Shown: piece by piece, positions 26,110 to 35,170 of the stretch
Layout: each line of letters opens with the position of its first letter
Position numbering within the stretch: the first letter of the stretch is position 1
DNA from: Eubacteriaceae bacterium
GTDB lineage: Bacteria > Bacillota > Clostridia > Lachnospirales > Lachnospiraceae
DNA: 64,000 nt
NCBI GenBank assembly: GCA_910574915.1
Contig: CAJTCR010000008.1
Span: forward strand, 57,770 to 121,769
Direction: 5' to 3'
Translations under genes and position numbers: made by a program
Notes under the pieces: generated by a model
Told to the model about the DNA's origin: nothing
Databases searched by the model: none
The model's input: only the letters and a program-made list of their open reading frames with translations

Positions 26110-27084
26110 TTATGATGATGGTGTATTTTTTGGATCTATGTCACATTGCAATGCTTTTAAAATGCCAGATCCAATCTCACTTTGAAATAGTTTTTCCGGC
26201 AAAGCGGTCAAATATCCTGTCGCCAAAGGTTTTCCATGCTTGTAGGCAAGCTCTTCACTGTTTGCTGTTTCCTTTTCCAATATAGACTCATAAAAAGCTT
26301 CTACCGTGACCGCATCAAATACAGATCCGTTTTGAATCGTATGAAGCTTTTCCAATACAGGCGCATGATATAATAGCTGCTCAAAGCTCTGATAGTCATA
26401 AAAATAAATTGCTGGATGATCCATGACCCGTTTCTTTAAAAGCTGGTATGCCCTGCCAATATTTCCAAGATCTGCAAATACAATTCGTTCTGTTTTGTTC
26501 AACAATTTAGACTGGATATTGTTCCTGCCTCGTGCACTTTGAACGTTTTGAAAATATTTGCCTAACAGTTCATGCTCAGACCGATTCTCTGCTGCTTCTG
26601 TAAGGATTGCCATATTTTTTTGAAATACGTTTGTTACATTCAGGTCAAAAACATGCTGTATGCGAAACCAGTCATTTTCATCGAAAAACAACTCATAAAT
26701 CCCCTGCAACGGATAATCGCCATTACAGTTGCTTGACCTGCCGATACATAAAAATAAATGTTTGGATCTGTTGATCTTGTGCATCATCTGCCCCTGCTGG
26801 CTAAATACATTTGCTTCATCAATCATAATAATTCTGCGATCTTCTACTTCCAGCACTGTCTCTAATGTCGCGGCAGTCGTTGGAACCAAAGGATATTGGG
26901 AACGGATCTCAATCTCCTGTGTAACGGCATTCTCCGCTATCGTGTCGAAAAAGCATGACTTTCCAATCCCGCTGTCACCCAAAATACACGTATAATGGGA
27001 ATATAAGCGAATGACCAAGCTCTTTTGATCTGCTTTTCTTAAAAATATAATGTCCGTATATTCCAATTTTTCATGGCTCTGCAT
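26110..27084 (-). CDS. P-loop ATPase of unknown function
   Basis: 324 aa. Walker A is GDSGIGKS (about 36-43) and Walker B is IIMIDEA (about 85-91), an ABC/AAA-like nucleotide-binding core preceded by a short beta-rich N-terminus. The remaining 200 residues show no recognised domain. The ribosome site is weak. It is encoded directly upstream of the DUF4869-like protein. The pair could be a regulator, a toxin-antitoxin-like unit or a defence module, but nothing in the sequence decides this. An extended -10 promoter lies about 85-90 bp upstream. Confidence 0.7.
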   Translation of the reverse strand: MQSHEKLEYTDIIFLRKADQKSLVIRLYSHYTCILGDSGIGKSCFFDTIAENAVTQEIEIRSQYPLVPTTAATLETVLEVEDRRIIMIDEANVFSQQGQMMHKINRSKHLFLCIGRSSNCNGDYPLQGIYELFFDENDWFRIQHVFDLNVTNVFQKNMAILTEAAENRSEHELLGKYFQNVQSARGRNNIQSKLLNKTERIVFADLGNIGRAYQLLKKRVMDHPAIYFYDYQSFEQLLYHAPVLEKLHTIQNGSVFDAVTVEAFYESILEKETANSEELAYKHGKPLATGYLTALPEKLFQSEIGSGILKALQCDIDPKNTPSS

Positions 27085-27168
27085 CTCTTTCTATTCTCCC
27101 ATTCCAAGCATTTGCCTGTATTGTCTTATAATTCCCATTTTTATCTGTTTCTACGTCTTTGCATTTTC

Positions 27169-27176
27169 ATTATATC
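27169..27176 (-). promoter_or_regulatory. Extended -10 promoter of the ATPase/DUF pair
   Basis: On the minus strand the sequence TGATATAAT supplies a TG-n extended -10 element. No good -35 box is present 17 bp upstream. Its position between the upstream terminator and the ATPase gene fits a separate transcription unit. Confidence 0.5.
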
Positions 27177-27196
27177 ACTTTTTTAGACACAAGAAA

Positions 27197-27236
27197 GAAA
27201 AGCTTCCAATTTCTTTTTCCGAAATCGAAGCTTTTC
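27197..27236 (-). terminator. Rho-independent terminator after the OmpR-type regulator
   Basis: Minus-strand hairpin with a 10-bp perfect outer stem, GAAAAGCTTC (27197-27206) against GAAGCTTTTC (27227-27236), extended by an inner AT-rich stem and followed by a T-rich tail. It starts 17 nt past the stop codon at 27253. Confidence 0.8.
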
Positions 27237-27252
27237 CTCCTTATGTTCATAT

Positions 27253-27915
27253 TTACACCTCAAATTTATAACCGGATCGAATCAGCGTCACAATGTGCCC
27301 GCCTTCATCGCCCAATTTTTTACGCAGTGTTTTAATATGCGTGTCAACCGTTCTGGTCGTACCCTCAAATTCATATCCCCATATCCGATTTAATAACTGA
27401 CTGCGGCTGAAAATCTGTCCAGGATTTGTCATAAAGAAAGACAGCAGCTCATACTCCTTATGGGTCAGTGTAATTTCCTGCCCGTCTACAAACACCCTGT
27501 GGGAAGCAGGAACAAGCGTAATCTTTCCAGCGTGCCTGGCGTCTGTAGGAAGTATGGAAGCGCGGCGCAGCAAAGCGTTTGCTTTTGCCAAAAGCACCTT
27601 TGGGCTGAATGGTTTTGTCATATAGTCATCCGCGCCCAAATGGTAGCCTTTGAGCTTGTCGTCCTCGCTTTCTTTGGCAGTCAGCATAATAATGGGGAGA
27701 TTGCTCATTTCCCGCGCCATTTTACAGACCGAGAAGCCATCGATGCTTGGCATCATAATATCCAGTATCATCAAATCCATTGGATTGTTCTTCAATACCA
27801 TCAAAGCGTCTGCCCCGTCGTCAGCCATAAAACAGGTGTGGCCGCCGCGCCGCATATATGCGGCAATGATTTCCTGCATATTTTTTTCATCTTCTACAAT
27901 TAAAAGATTCGCCAT
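27253..27915 (-). CDS. OmpR/PhoB-family response regulator
   Basis: 220 aa: receiver (LIVEDEKNMQEII, LMILDIMMPSIDGFSV, MLTAKESEDDK, TKPFSPK) followed by a winged-helix DNA-binding domain (LTHKEYELLSFFMTNPGQIFSRSQLLNRIWGY, DTHIKTLRKKLGDEG). It should bind direct-repeat sites once phosphorylated. No histidine kinase is adjacent. It is 25 nt downstream of a chemoreceptor gene, so it is orphan with respect to a kinase and unusually paired with an MCP. Confidence 0.94.
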   Translation of the reverse strand: MANLLIVEDEKNMQEIIAAYMRRGGHTCFMADDGADALMVLKNNPMDLMILDIMMPSIDGFSVCKMAREMSNLPIIMLTAKESEDDKLKGYHLGADDYMTKPFSPKVLLAKANALLRRASILPTDARHAGKITLVPASHRVFVDGQEITLTHKEYELLSFFMTNPGQIFSRSQLLNRIWGYEFEGTTRTVDTHIKTLRKKLGDEGGHIVTLIRSGYKFEV

Positions 27916-27940
27916 TCAGACGCGCTCCTTTTTCCTTCTG

Positions 27941-30085
27941 CTACATCTGCTTTAAATGGAACTTGCTCACCAGCTCATGCAGCCGCTTTGACTGGGCAGA
28001 CAGCTCTGCGCTCGTGTCAGCGCTTCCTTTTGCAGCAGAAGAATTGGACTGTACAACGCCGCTGATCGCGTCAACGTGCCTGGTAAGCTGCTCTAATACC
28101 GATTTCTGGTTCTGCGAAGCGTTGCTGATCTTTTCCATTGAGCACAGCACTTCTTTGGCGCCGTTTACAACTGCCACTAAAGAGTCCGCTGTATGCTCTG
28201 CAATCCCCATCCCGTTTTCAACTGCATTTTGCGAAGTCCTGATTAAATCTGCGGTCTGATTTACTGCTTCCGCACTCTTTGCGGCGAGCTCGCGGATCTG
28301 GTTTGCCACGACCGCAAAGCCTTTGCCTGCTTCTCCTGCCCTTGCCGCTTCAATCGAAGCATTTAAAGACAGCAGGTTTGTCTGTTCCGCAATATCCTCA
28401 ATCGTCTTTACAATCTTTTCGATCTCCTCGGAAGACGCATTGATTTTTGCCATCGCCTCGGTTAAATCGTCCATTTCCTTATTGCTCTGCGCAATGCTCG
28501 CGCTGACTTGTGTAACGGCTGTATTTGCCGTCTGCGCATCGTTCGCGTTCGCAGCTACATCTTTTGACAGGCTGTCAATCGACGCGGCAAGCTCGTCAAT
28601 CGCTGCCGCCTGCTCCGCGGCACCGTCAGAAAGTACCTGCGCGCCGGAAGATACATTTTCTGAGCTTGCAGCCACCTCGTCCGCGGAAAGCACGATCTCA
28701 TGCAGCGTATCATTTAAGGACTGCGAAATTTTCTCAATCGATGCCTGGATCGGTATAAAGTCACCGATATAGTCCTGCGTAATCGCAATGTCCATATGGT
28801 TCTCCGCCATTTTGGACAACTGCTCGGAAATATCTTTTACATAATTGCTCATCGTCGTGCTGATATGGTTAAACGCCTGTGAAAGCCGCCCCAGCTCGTC
28901 ATCCGAGGAAATATCGATATGAATGTTCAAATCTCCCGCTTCCAGCTTTGCCGCACCGTCTGTAATCGTCTGGATCGGCTCCAAAAAGCTTTTGATAATC
29001 CGGTTGACGGAAAAAAGCAGCAGTATCCCAAATACAACTACAATAAACGTCAGCTTTCCGGTGCTTTCTATTATCGCCCAGTTAAATTCACTGCTGTTGA
29101 CCGCCATATGCAGCGACCATTTTGCCTTGCCGCCTATTGTCAGCGGTATGGTAACGGTCATCCCTCTTTTTCCGGTACCGAAATTTTTTCCGCTCTTAAT
29201 TAAATACCGGCTGTTTTGATATTCGCCTTCCTGCATGGCATAGACTTTTTGCGCGTCTTCCATCAGCGTCTCATATCCGGCATCCTTTGCCGACATTCCA
29301 ACCTTTTGCGCATCCGCGGAATCCATCAGGATCGTGCCGTCCGCGGCAAGCGCGGTAAGATGCGCCGTTTTATAATCGGTGCTTACCAAAAGCTCCTCCT
29401 GCATATTTTCAAGACCCACATCGACGCCGGTAACTCCCAGGAAATTGCCGTCCGCGTCCAGAATCGGCGCGATAATGCTGATCATCATAATATTTTTTCC
29501 CATCAGCTCATAAATATACGGGTCCATAACATAAGGCTGCCTGGTTTCTTTTATCTGCATATAATATTCTTTTTCAAAATTGTCAAATGCGTCCTCATGC
29601 TTTTCAAACACGTACCCGTTCTTTTGTTCATTCGGATAGACAACCGCCTCATAAGCGATGTCTTTGTGATGAACGCTGTATGGCAATCCGTTTTCATCGG
29701 CAATGGTATTTTGCTCAAAATAAGCAAACGCCGTCGGATAGCCGCCCCCGCTTTCTAGCATCCCAACCAGCGCGGTATCAATCGCCGCCCGCTGCTCCTT
29801 TGGGTCAAGTGTGGAAATATTTCTCAAGGCGCCGGCAAACCCGACGACTTTTCCATATGCATTTTCAATATCATTTCCATCCAAGAACGCGTTTTCATAG
29901 GCAACCGCGGCAAGCTTATCCCGATTCACCTCAATCAAAGACCTTGCAGCAAGAAAAGCAGACATCAAAATGGTAAGCAGAAAAATCCCTGCGGTATACA
30001 CTGCCATTTTAGAAATAATCTTCTGGCTGAGGCTGTTGCCTTTTTCGGTATGACGCGCCTTAACCTTCTTTTCCTTGTGTGACAT
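27941..30085 (-). CDS. Methyl-accepting chemotaxis protein with dCache sensor
   Basis: 714 aa. TM1 (about 30-50) is followed by an extracytoplasmic double-Cache domain of about 280 residues with the typical [13 protein letters not shown] segment. TM2, HAMP and a signalling hairpin with [22 protein letters not shown] come next. dCache domains usually bind small molecules such as amino acids or nucleobases, but the ligand is not identifiable here. The gene has its own consensus promoter, lies outside the main chemosensory cluster and is followed by an OmpR-type regulator. GGGGG precedes the ATG. Confidence 0.95.
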   Translation of the reverse strand: MSHKEKKVKARHTEKGNSLSQKIISKMAVYTAGIFLLTILMSAFLAARSLIEVNRDKLAAVAYENAFLDGNDIENAYGKVVGFAGALRNISTLDPKEQRAAIDTALVGMLESGGGYPTAFAYFEQNTIADENGLPYSVHHKDIAYEAVVYPNEQKNGYVFEKHEDAFDNFEKEYYMQIKETRQPYVMDPYIYELMGKNIMMISIIAPILDADGNFLGVTGVDVGLENMQEELLVSTDYKTAHLTALAADGTILMDSADAQKVGMSAKDAGYETLMEDAQKVYAMQEGEYQNSRYLIKSGKNFGTGKRGMTVTIPLTIGGKAKWSLHMAVNSSEFNWAIIESTGKLTFIVVVFGILLLFSVNRIIKSFLEPIQTITDGAAKLEAGDLNIHIDISSDDELGRLSQAFNHISTTMSNYVKDISEQLSKMAENHMDIAITQDYIGDFIPIQASIEKISQSLNDTLHEIVLSADEVAASSENVSSGAQVLSDGAAEQAAAIDELAASIDSLSKDVAANANDAQTANTAVTQVSASIAQSNKEMDDLTEAMAKINASSEEIEKIVKTIEDIAEQTNLLSLNASIEAARAGEAGKGFAVVANQIRELAAKSAEAVNQTADLIRTSQNAVENGMGIAEHTADSLVAVVNGAKEVLCSMEKISNASQNQKSVLEQLTRHVDAISGVVQSNSSAAKGSADTSAELSAQSKRLHELVSKFHLKQM

Positions 30086-30129
30086 ATTATCTTCCCCCGT
30101 GACTGAATTAGAATTTTTAAATGCAGTTT

Positions 30130-30158
30130 ATTATACCTTTTTTTACCATAAAAGTCAA
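30130..30158 (-). promoter_or_regulatory. Sigma-A promoter of the dCache MCP gene
   Basis: TTGACT (30153-30158) and a perfect TATAAT (30130-30135) are separated by 17 bp on the minus strand. The predicted start is about 38 nt upstream of the MCP start codon. Confidence 0.8.
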
Positions 30159-30202
30159 TTTCCCATGTCCGTTTTCATATGGAAATATTGGATGATCATA
30201 CA

Positions 30203-30231
30203 TTGACTGCGTATACCGAAACGCTTATAAT
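30203..30231 (+). promoter_or_regulatory. Sigma-A promoter of the small protein / MutS-like operon
   Basis: TTGACT (30203-30208), a 17-bp spacer and TATAAT (30226-30231) on the plus strand, divergent from the MCP promoter 45 bp away. The spacer contains GCGTATACCGAAACGC, whose ends are complementary, a possible operator. Confidence 0.8.
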
Positions 30232-30269
30232 AGTTGCATACAAAATCTATTATAAGGAGGATATCATTT

Positions 30270-30575
30270 ATGAAATACACACTGTACCGTTCCTTCGGCG
30301 ACCTGGACAGACAGGTTTCAAAACACACGCTGATCGCCGTAGAATACGGCAGCAGCATCGATGCTGTCACAAACGCACTCATACAGGATGTCACGGACGA
30401 CCTGGCTGAATCACCGGAATACGCCGGCTGCAAAACGACCGCCTATGCCCCGGAGCCTGTCCACTGCACCCGCAGGGTCAAACGCTATCAATACGAAATG
30501 ATGGGCAAAGTCATCCCGCCAAACGCACCGAAAAATATCCTGCTTGATTACGGAATTACAGAAACTGCCGAGTAA
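30270..30575 (+). CDS. Small soluble protein of unknown function
   Basis: 101 aa from the ATG at 30270 (AGGAGG 9 nt upstream). An in-frame start at 30234 lies at the transcription start and is unlikely. No signal peptide or membrane helix is present. The sequence is mixed alpha/beta, with SFGDLDRQVSKHTLIAVEYG near the N-terminus and Tyr/Pro-rich later parts. I do not recognise the family. A strong promoter and ribosome site make it very likely real. It is co-transcribed with the MutS-like ATPase 42 nt downstream, so a shared role is possible. Confidence 0.75.
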   Translation: MKYTLYRSFGDLDRQVSKHTLIAVEYGSSIDAVTNALIQDVTDDLAESPEYAGCKTTAYAPEPVHCTRRVKRYQYEMMGKVIPPNAPKNILLDYGITETAE

Positions 30576-30617
30576 CTGCCGCGGAAAAAAGAATCTTAAC
30601 CGAAAGGAGCCATGCCC

Positions 30618-32480
30618 ATGTACGAGGCACACCTGAATCAATCGCTGGAAACAGCTTCCCGCCTGCGCTCCCTGTGCAGCCGGATTTCGTTTTGGCGTCT
30701 TATCTGCTGCGCGGCGGCTGCCATCTTTTTCTATTTAGGATATACAGGCAGGGAGTTTTTTTGCTGCCTGCTTGGCGGTGCATGTGCGCTTGGTTTTCTT
30801 ATGCTTGTATTTTGGGATCTCCGTTTGAAGCAGCGGCTTTCTTACGAGGAGAACTGCCAGGCGGTGATCGCTGATTACAAGGCAAGGCTTACGGACGGCT
30901 GGAAGCAGTTTTGTGAGCATGGCGCCAGGTATCTTGCAGGCAAGGACGCCTGGGCGCACGACCTGGATATTTTTGGAAAACACTCGCTCTACCAGTATTT
31001 GTGCACCGCCAGTTCTGTATTTGGACAAGACCAACTTGCCCGCTGGCTGAGCCAGCCGCAGGACGCGGATACAAAAGACACCCTTTCTGGCTCTGTCAAA
31101 AGCCGCCAGCAGGCAGTTTTGGAACTGGCGCAAAAAGCAGGCTTTACGCTAAGCTATGAAGCAGCGGCAAGAAAACTGCGCACCCATACGTACGATGCCT
31201 CCCAAAAGACGCTGGATGATTTTTTTCATTCCCTGCATGAGACAGATAAACCGCAGGCAGACGGCTTGCCTGCCGCCGGCACGGTTTTGATTTTTGCCGT
31301 TCCGGTACTGACAGTTGCCAGCCTGTTTCTTAGCCTGTCCGGCATCGAACGCCGTTTCTCTCCCGTCTGCTTTTTTGTGCTGTCCACGCTCCAGCTCTTT
31401 GCCTCTTTCGTCTGTCACTGGCGCAACAGCAGGCTGCTCGCCCCTGTTTACCGGATGAACCAGACAGCAGAGCCTTACCGCAAGCTGTTTGCGCTCGCCT
31501 TGCAGGAACCGTTTGAAAGCCCTTATTTACAGCAGTTGCAGCGGCAGTTATCCAAAAACGATACGGCGCGTCCCCTGCAAAAAAAGAACAGATCGGGTGC
31601 CGTGTATGCCTTTGTTAAGCTGCGGTCGATCTGCTCCGCGGTTGTGACAAGGCACAATGCATACGCCTATTTTCTGCTGAACAGCCTGATCTGTTACGAT
31701 TTTCACTGCGTACGGCGTTACTTCTTATGGAAAGAAGCATACCGAAACGACGTGCGTACCTGGATGCAGGCGGCTGGATGTATCGAAGCGCTGATCAGTC
31801 TTGGCGTAATTGCACGTACAAATAAAAGCTGCACCATGCCTGCGGTCACAGATTCCAAAAAGCCAGAGCTGTCTGTTACAGGCTTAACGCACCCGCTGTT
31901 AAAACAGCCCGGCGCTGTCGGAAACGACTTTGTCATGGCGCACCAGACTTGTATCATTACCGGTTCGAATATGTCAGGAAAGACTACTTTTTTGCGCAGC
32001 ATCGGCGTCAATTCCATTCTTGCCTATGCAGGGGGCTTTTGCACGGCTTCTGGCTTTCGCATTTCCCGGATGGCAGTCTGCACCTCCATGCGCACGGCAG
32101 ACGATATCAATGAAGGCATCTCTACATTTTATGCCGAATTGCTGCACATTCAAAAAATAATCGAAACATCCAGAAAGCAAAAACCGATGCTGGCGCTGAT
32201 CGACGAGATCTATAAAGGCACCAATTCCACAGACCGGATCTTTGCAGCGAGAGAAACGGTAAAAAAGCTTGCAAAGCCCTATGTATTTACGATCCTTACA
32301 ACACATGACCTGGAGCTGTGCAGCATCGAACAGGATGCCGGCATGGATGCCGCAAATTTTCACTTCTGTGAACATTATCATGAGGATCAGATTTTATTTG
32401 ACTATAAGATCCGGCATGGAATATGCGAGACTGCCAACGCGCGGTATCTGCTGCGTATGGCGGGGATTTTAGAAGAATAA
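30618..32480 (+). CDS. Membrane-anchored MutS-family ATPase
   Basis: 620 aa from the ATG at 30618 (GGAG 8 nt upstream, a better spacing than the ATG at 30612). Two predicted membrane helices lie near residues 18-60 and two more near 215-265. The C-terminal third is a MutS-type ATPase with Walker A in TGSNMSGKTTFLRSIGVN, a signature-like DDINEGISTFYAEL, Walker B in ALIDEIYKGTN and THDLEL. There is no mismatch-recognition domain. Such proteins are usually annotated as MutS-related, and a role in mismatch repair is doubtful given the membrane helices. Confidence 0.85.
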   Translation: MYEAHLNQSLETASRLRSLCSRISFWRLICCAAAAIFFYLGYTGREFFCCLLGGACALGFLMLVFWDLRLKQRLSYEENCQAVIADYKARLTDGWKQFCEHGARYLAGKDAWAHDLDIFGKHSLYQYLCTASSVFGQDQLARWLSQPQDADTKDTLSGSVKSRQQAVLELAQKAGFTLSYEAAARKLRTHTYDASQKTLDDFFHSLHETDKPQADGLPAAGTVLIFAVPVLTVASLFLSLSGIERRFSPVCFFVLSTLQLFASFVCHWRNSRLLAPVYRMNQTAEPYRKLFALALQEPFESPYLQQLQRQLSKNDTARPLQKKNRSGAVYAFVKLRSICSAVVTRHNAYAYFLLNSLICYDFHCVRRYFLWKEAYRNDVRTWMQAAGCIEALISLGVIARTNKSCTMPAVTDSKKPELSVTGLTHPLLKQPGAVGNDFVMAHQTCIITGSNMSGKTTFLRSIGVNSILAYAGGFCTASGFRISRMAVCTSMRTADDINEGISTFYAELLHIQKIIETSRKQKPMLALIDEIYKGTNSTDRIFAARETVKKLAKPYVFTILTTHDLELCSIEQDAGMDAANFHFCEHYHEDQILFDYKIRHGICETANARYLLRMAGILEE

Positions 32481-32524
32481 AAAACAGAGGGTAAGGAAAT
32501 AAAATCCTGCCCTCTGTCCGTTTT
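32478..32524. terminator. Bidirectional terminator between the MutS-like gene and pnp
   Basis: Perfect 8-bp stem ACAGAGGG (32484-32491) with CCCTCTGT (32510-32517), with an A-run before and a T-run after, so it can end both convergent transcripts. Confidence 0.8.
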
Positions 32525-32531
32525 ATAAAAT

Positions 32532-34628
32532 TTAATTGTTTTCTTTTGGCACATCCTTCATACTAAAGCTGACGCGCCCCATCTTGTCTTTGCCAAGGCA
32601 GACAACGGTAACGACGTCGCCAAGCGTCAGTACATCTTCCACATGGTTGATTCTTCCTTTCGTAATCTTAGAAATATGCACCATGCCTTCCTTGCCCGGG
32701 GCAAACTCAACAAACGCGCCAAACTCTTTAATGCTGACAACCTTTCCTTTAAAAATCTGCCCTTCTTCAAAGTTTGTCGTAATAATCTCGATCATTTCGA
32801 CTGCTTTTTCCATCATTTCCTTATCGGTACCGCAGATCGAAACAGAGCCTTCGTCGTTAATATCGATTTTGACGCCTGTACGGTCAATAATCTCATTAAT
32901 CGTCTTTCCTCTCTGCCCGACAACGTCACCGATTTTCATCGGATCTATCTGGATCTGGATAATCTTCGGCGCTAACGGCGCAACTTCCTGCCTTGGCTGT
33001 GCAATCGCTTTGGACATCACCTCATCCATAATGTAAAGCCTTGCTTGTCTTGTGCGCGCAATCGCTTCTTCTACGATCGGGCGGGTCAGGCCATGAATCT
33101 TAATGTCCATCTGGATCGCGGTAATGCCGTCATGCGTGCCGGTTACTTTAAAATCCATATCGCCGAAGAAATCTTCCAGCCCCTGGATATCGGTAAGCAC
33201 AACGTAGTCGTCATCCGTATCCCCGGTTACAAGGCCGCAGGAAATGCCAGCTACCATCTTTTTAATCGGCACGCCGGCTGCCATCAGCGACAGGCAGGAA
33301 GCACAGGTCGATGCCATAGAAGTCGAACCGTTGGATTCAAACGTCTCCGATACTGCACGGATGGCATACGGAAATTCTTCTACGGAAGGAAGCACCGGGA
33401 TCAATGCCTTTTCCGCCAGCGCGCCATGTCCGATCTCACGCCGTCCCGGCCCTCTGGACGGTTTTGTCTCGCCGACCGAATAAGACGGGAAATTATAGTG
33501 GTGCATATATCGTTTCAATACAATATTTTCATCCAGGCCATCTACCTTCTGCACTTCTGACATCGGCGCCAGTGTAACGATATCGCAGATCTGTGTCTGT
33601 CCGCGGGTAAACATCGCAGAACCGTGCACGCGCGGGATCAAGTCTACCTCTGCCGCCAGCGGACGGATCTGGTCGATCTGTCTGCCGTCAGGACGCCTGC
33701 GGTCTTTTAAGATCATCTTGCGGACAGTCTTTTTCTGGTACTGGTATACGGCTTCAGAAAGCACAGCCAGCCATTCTTCGTTTTCTGCAAACGCTTCTTC
33801 AAATTTATCGGTAATATTTCGAATGTTTTCTTCCCGTACCTGCTTTTGATCTGTAAATACAGCCTCTTCCATTTCCTGCGGCGTTACGATCTCACGCATT
33901 GCCGCAAACATTTCTTCTGGAATCGCACAGCTTGTATACTCATGCTTTGGCTTGCCGATCTCTGCCACGATCTGGTTCATAAACGCATTGATCGTCTGGT
34001 TGATGTCGTGCGCCATATAAATCGCTTCTAACATCCTGTCTTCTGGAATTTCATTGGCGCCGGCTTCGATCATAATCACCTTTTCCATCGTAGATGCCAC
34101 GGTAAGCTGCAAATCGCCCTCGTCCCATTCCTGCTGGGACGGATTGATAATAAACTGCCCGTCCATCATTCCGATCTGAGTCATCGCACAAGGGCCGCAG
34201 AACGGAATATCCGAAATGCAGGCTGCAACTGCCGCACCAAGCATTGCCGTAATCTCTGGACGGCACTGCGGGTCTACACTCATAACCATATTGTTTAACG
34301 TAACGTCGTTGCGGTAATCCTTCGGAAAAAGCGGACGCATCGGACGGTCAATCACACGGGATGTTAAAATCGCGTTTTCAGACGCTTTGCCCTCGCGTTT
34401 GTTAAATCCGCCTGGGATCTTGCCAACGGCATACAATTTTTCTTCATACTCTACGCTTAACGGGAAAAAGTCAATCCCGTCTCTTGGTTTGTCCGATGCG
34501 GTCGCGGTAGAAAGCACCGTCGTATCGCCATAGCGCATCAGCGCCGCGCCGTTTGCCTGCGCGCACACGCGTCCGATCTCAACGGTAAGTGTCTTTCCGC
34601 CAATATCCATAGAATAACTTTTATACAT
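32532..34628 (-). CDS. pnp: Polyribonucleotide nucleotidyltransferase (PNPase)
   Basis: 698 aa from the ATG at 34628 (AAGGAG 8 nt upstream), giving the usual N-terminus MYKSYSMDIGGKTLTVE. Domains in order: first RNase PH domain, helical domain, second RNase PH domain (GLVTGDTDDDYVVLTDIQGLED), KH domain (IGDVVGQRGKTINEI) and S1 domain (GQIFKGKVVSIKEFGAFVEF). It degrades RNA 3' to 5' by phosphorolysis and can add tails. It is downstream of rpsO as in many bacteria and separated from it by a terminator and a long leader hairpin. Confidence 0.97.
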   Translation of the reverse strand: MYKSYSMDIGGKTLTVEIGRVCAQANGAALMRYGDTTVLSTATASDKPRDGIDFFPLSVEYEEKLYAVGKIPGGFNKREGKASENAILTSRVIDRPMRPLFPKDYRNDVTLNNMVMSVDPQCRPEITAMLGAAVAACISDIPFCGPCAMTQIGMMDGQFIINPSQQEWDEGDLQLTVASTMEKVIMIEAGANEIPEDRMLEAIYMAHDINQTINAFMNQIVAEIGKPKHEYTSCAIPEEMFAAMREIVTPQEMEEAVFTDQKQVREENIRNITDKFEEAFAENEEWLAVLSEAVYQYQKKTVRKMILKDRRRPDGRQIDQIRPLAAEVDLIPRVHGSAMFTRGQTQICDIVTLAPMSEVQKVDGLDENIVLKRYMHHYNFPSYSVGETKPSRGPGRREIGHGALAEKALIPVLPSVEEFPYAIRAVSETFESNGSTSMASTCASCLSLMAAGVPIKKMVAGISCGLVTGDTDDDYVVLTDIQGLEDFFGDMDFKVTGTHDGITAIQMDIKIHGLTRPIVEEAIARTRQARLYIMDEVMSKAIAQPRQEVAPLAPKIIQIQIDPMKIGDVVGQRGKTINEIIDRTGVKIDINDEGSVSICGTDKEMMEKAVEMIEIITTNFEEGQIFKGKVVSIKEFGAFVEFAPGKEGMVHISKITKGRINHVEDVLTLGDVVTVVCLGKDKMGRVSFSMKDVPKENN

Positions 34629-34647
34629 ATCTTTTCTCCTTTTAATT

Positions 34648-34706
34648 GGTTTGGGTGTCAGAAGGAAGACGCCGCGATGCGGCGGCTTCCTTTTAACACC
34701 CCAACC
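34648..34706 (-). promoter_or_regulatory. Long hairpin in the pnp leader
   Basis: A nearly continuous inverted repeat of about 59 nt. The outer arms GGTTTGGGTGT (34648-34658) and ACACCCCAACC (34696-34706) pair with one mismatch. The inner arms GGAAGaCGCCGC and GCGGCGgCTTCC pair with one A-G mismatch around a GAT loop. It ends about 20 nt before the pnp start codon. No U-run follows it on the minus strand, so it is not a simple terminator. It resembles in position the RNase III-cleaved leader stem that controls E. coli pnp, an analogy only. Confidence 0.6.
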
Positions 34707-34713
34707 ATATTTC

Positions 34714-34741
34714 TTAAAAAAGAGCGGAAAAATATCCGCTC
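34714..34741 (-). terminator. Terminator after rpsO
   Basis: Perfect 7-bp stem GAGCGGA (34722-34728) with TCCGCTC (34735-34741), followed on the minus strand by six T residues. It begins 16 nt after the rpsO stop, and pnp may depend on read-through or on its own promoter. Confidence 0.8.
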
Positions 34742-34757
34742 TTTTCATTGTTCAGAA

Positions 34758-35024
34758 TTATTTTCTTAATCCCAAGCGTTTGATCAAAGTACGGTATCTT
34801 TCGATATCACTCTTCTTAAGATAAGCCAACAGCCCTCTTCTCTGACCAACCATCTTTAAAAGGCCCCTTCTGGAATGATGATCCTTCTGGTTCACCTTTA
34901 AATGCTCTGTCAGCTCATTGATCCGCTCTGTCAGTAACGCAATCTGCACTTCCGGCGAACCTGTATCGCCTGGTTTGTTGCCGTACTCTTTGATAATTGT
35001 CTCTTTCTTTTCTTTTGATAACAT
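34758..35024 (-). CDS. rpsO: 30S ribosomal protein S15
   Basis: 88 aa from the ATG at 35024 (GGAGG 7 nt upstream). The whole sequence is S15: [33 protein letters not shown] and [16 protein letters not shown] are the hallmark RNA-binding stretches. S15 binds 16S rRNA in the central domain and nucleates platform assembly. It has its own promoter and a roughly 95-nt leader, and is followed by a terminator and pnp. Confidence 0.98.
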   Translation of the reverse strand: MLSKEKKETIIKEYGNKPGDTGSPEVQIALLTERINELTEHLKVNQKDHHSRRGLLKMVGQRRGLLAYLKKSDIERYRTLIKRLGLRK

Positions 35025-35126
35025 GAAAATGTCCTCCATTTATTTTATAATCGCCCAGTTACACATGTTACTCAGCAAAAGGTCGGAGCGTCCATTTACC
35101 GAATATGGGCTAATCCATGCCTTTCC

Positions 35127-35155
35127 AATATAGCATACCTGCCAGTTGTTGTAAA
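35127..35155 (-). promoter_or_regulatory. Promoter of rpsO
   Basis: TTTACA (35150-35155) and TATATT (35127-35132) with a 17-bp spacer on the minus strand. The predicted leader of about 95 nt before the start codon could host S15 autoregulation, but I could not fold it reliably. Confidence 0.7.
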
Positions 35156-35170
35156 CAGTTTTTTTCAACT

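Noticed and set aside
30576..30617. Separate promoter for the MutS-like gene
   Set aside because: The 42-nt gap contains no promoter-like pair, and the small upstream gene with the strong promoter explains transcription.
34640..34757. The pnp leader hairpin as a terminator
   Set aside because: No U-run follows on the minus strand. The terminator proper is the separate stem at 34714-34741.
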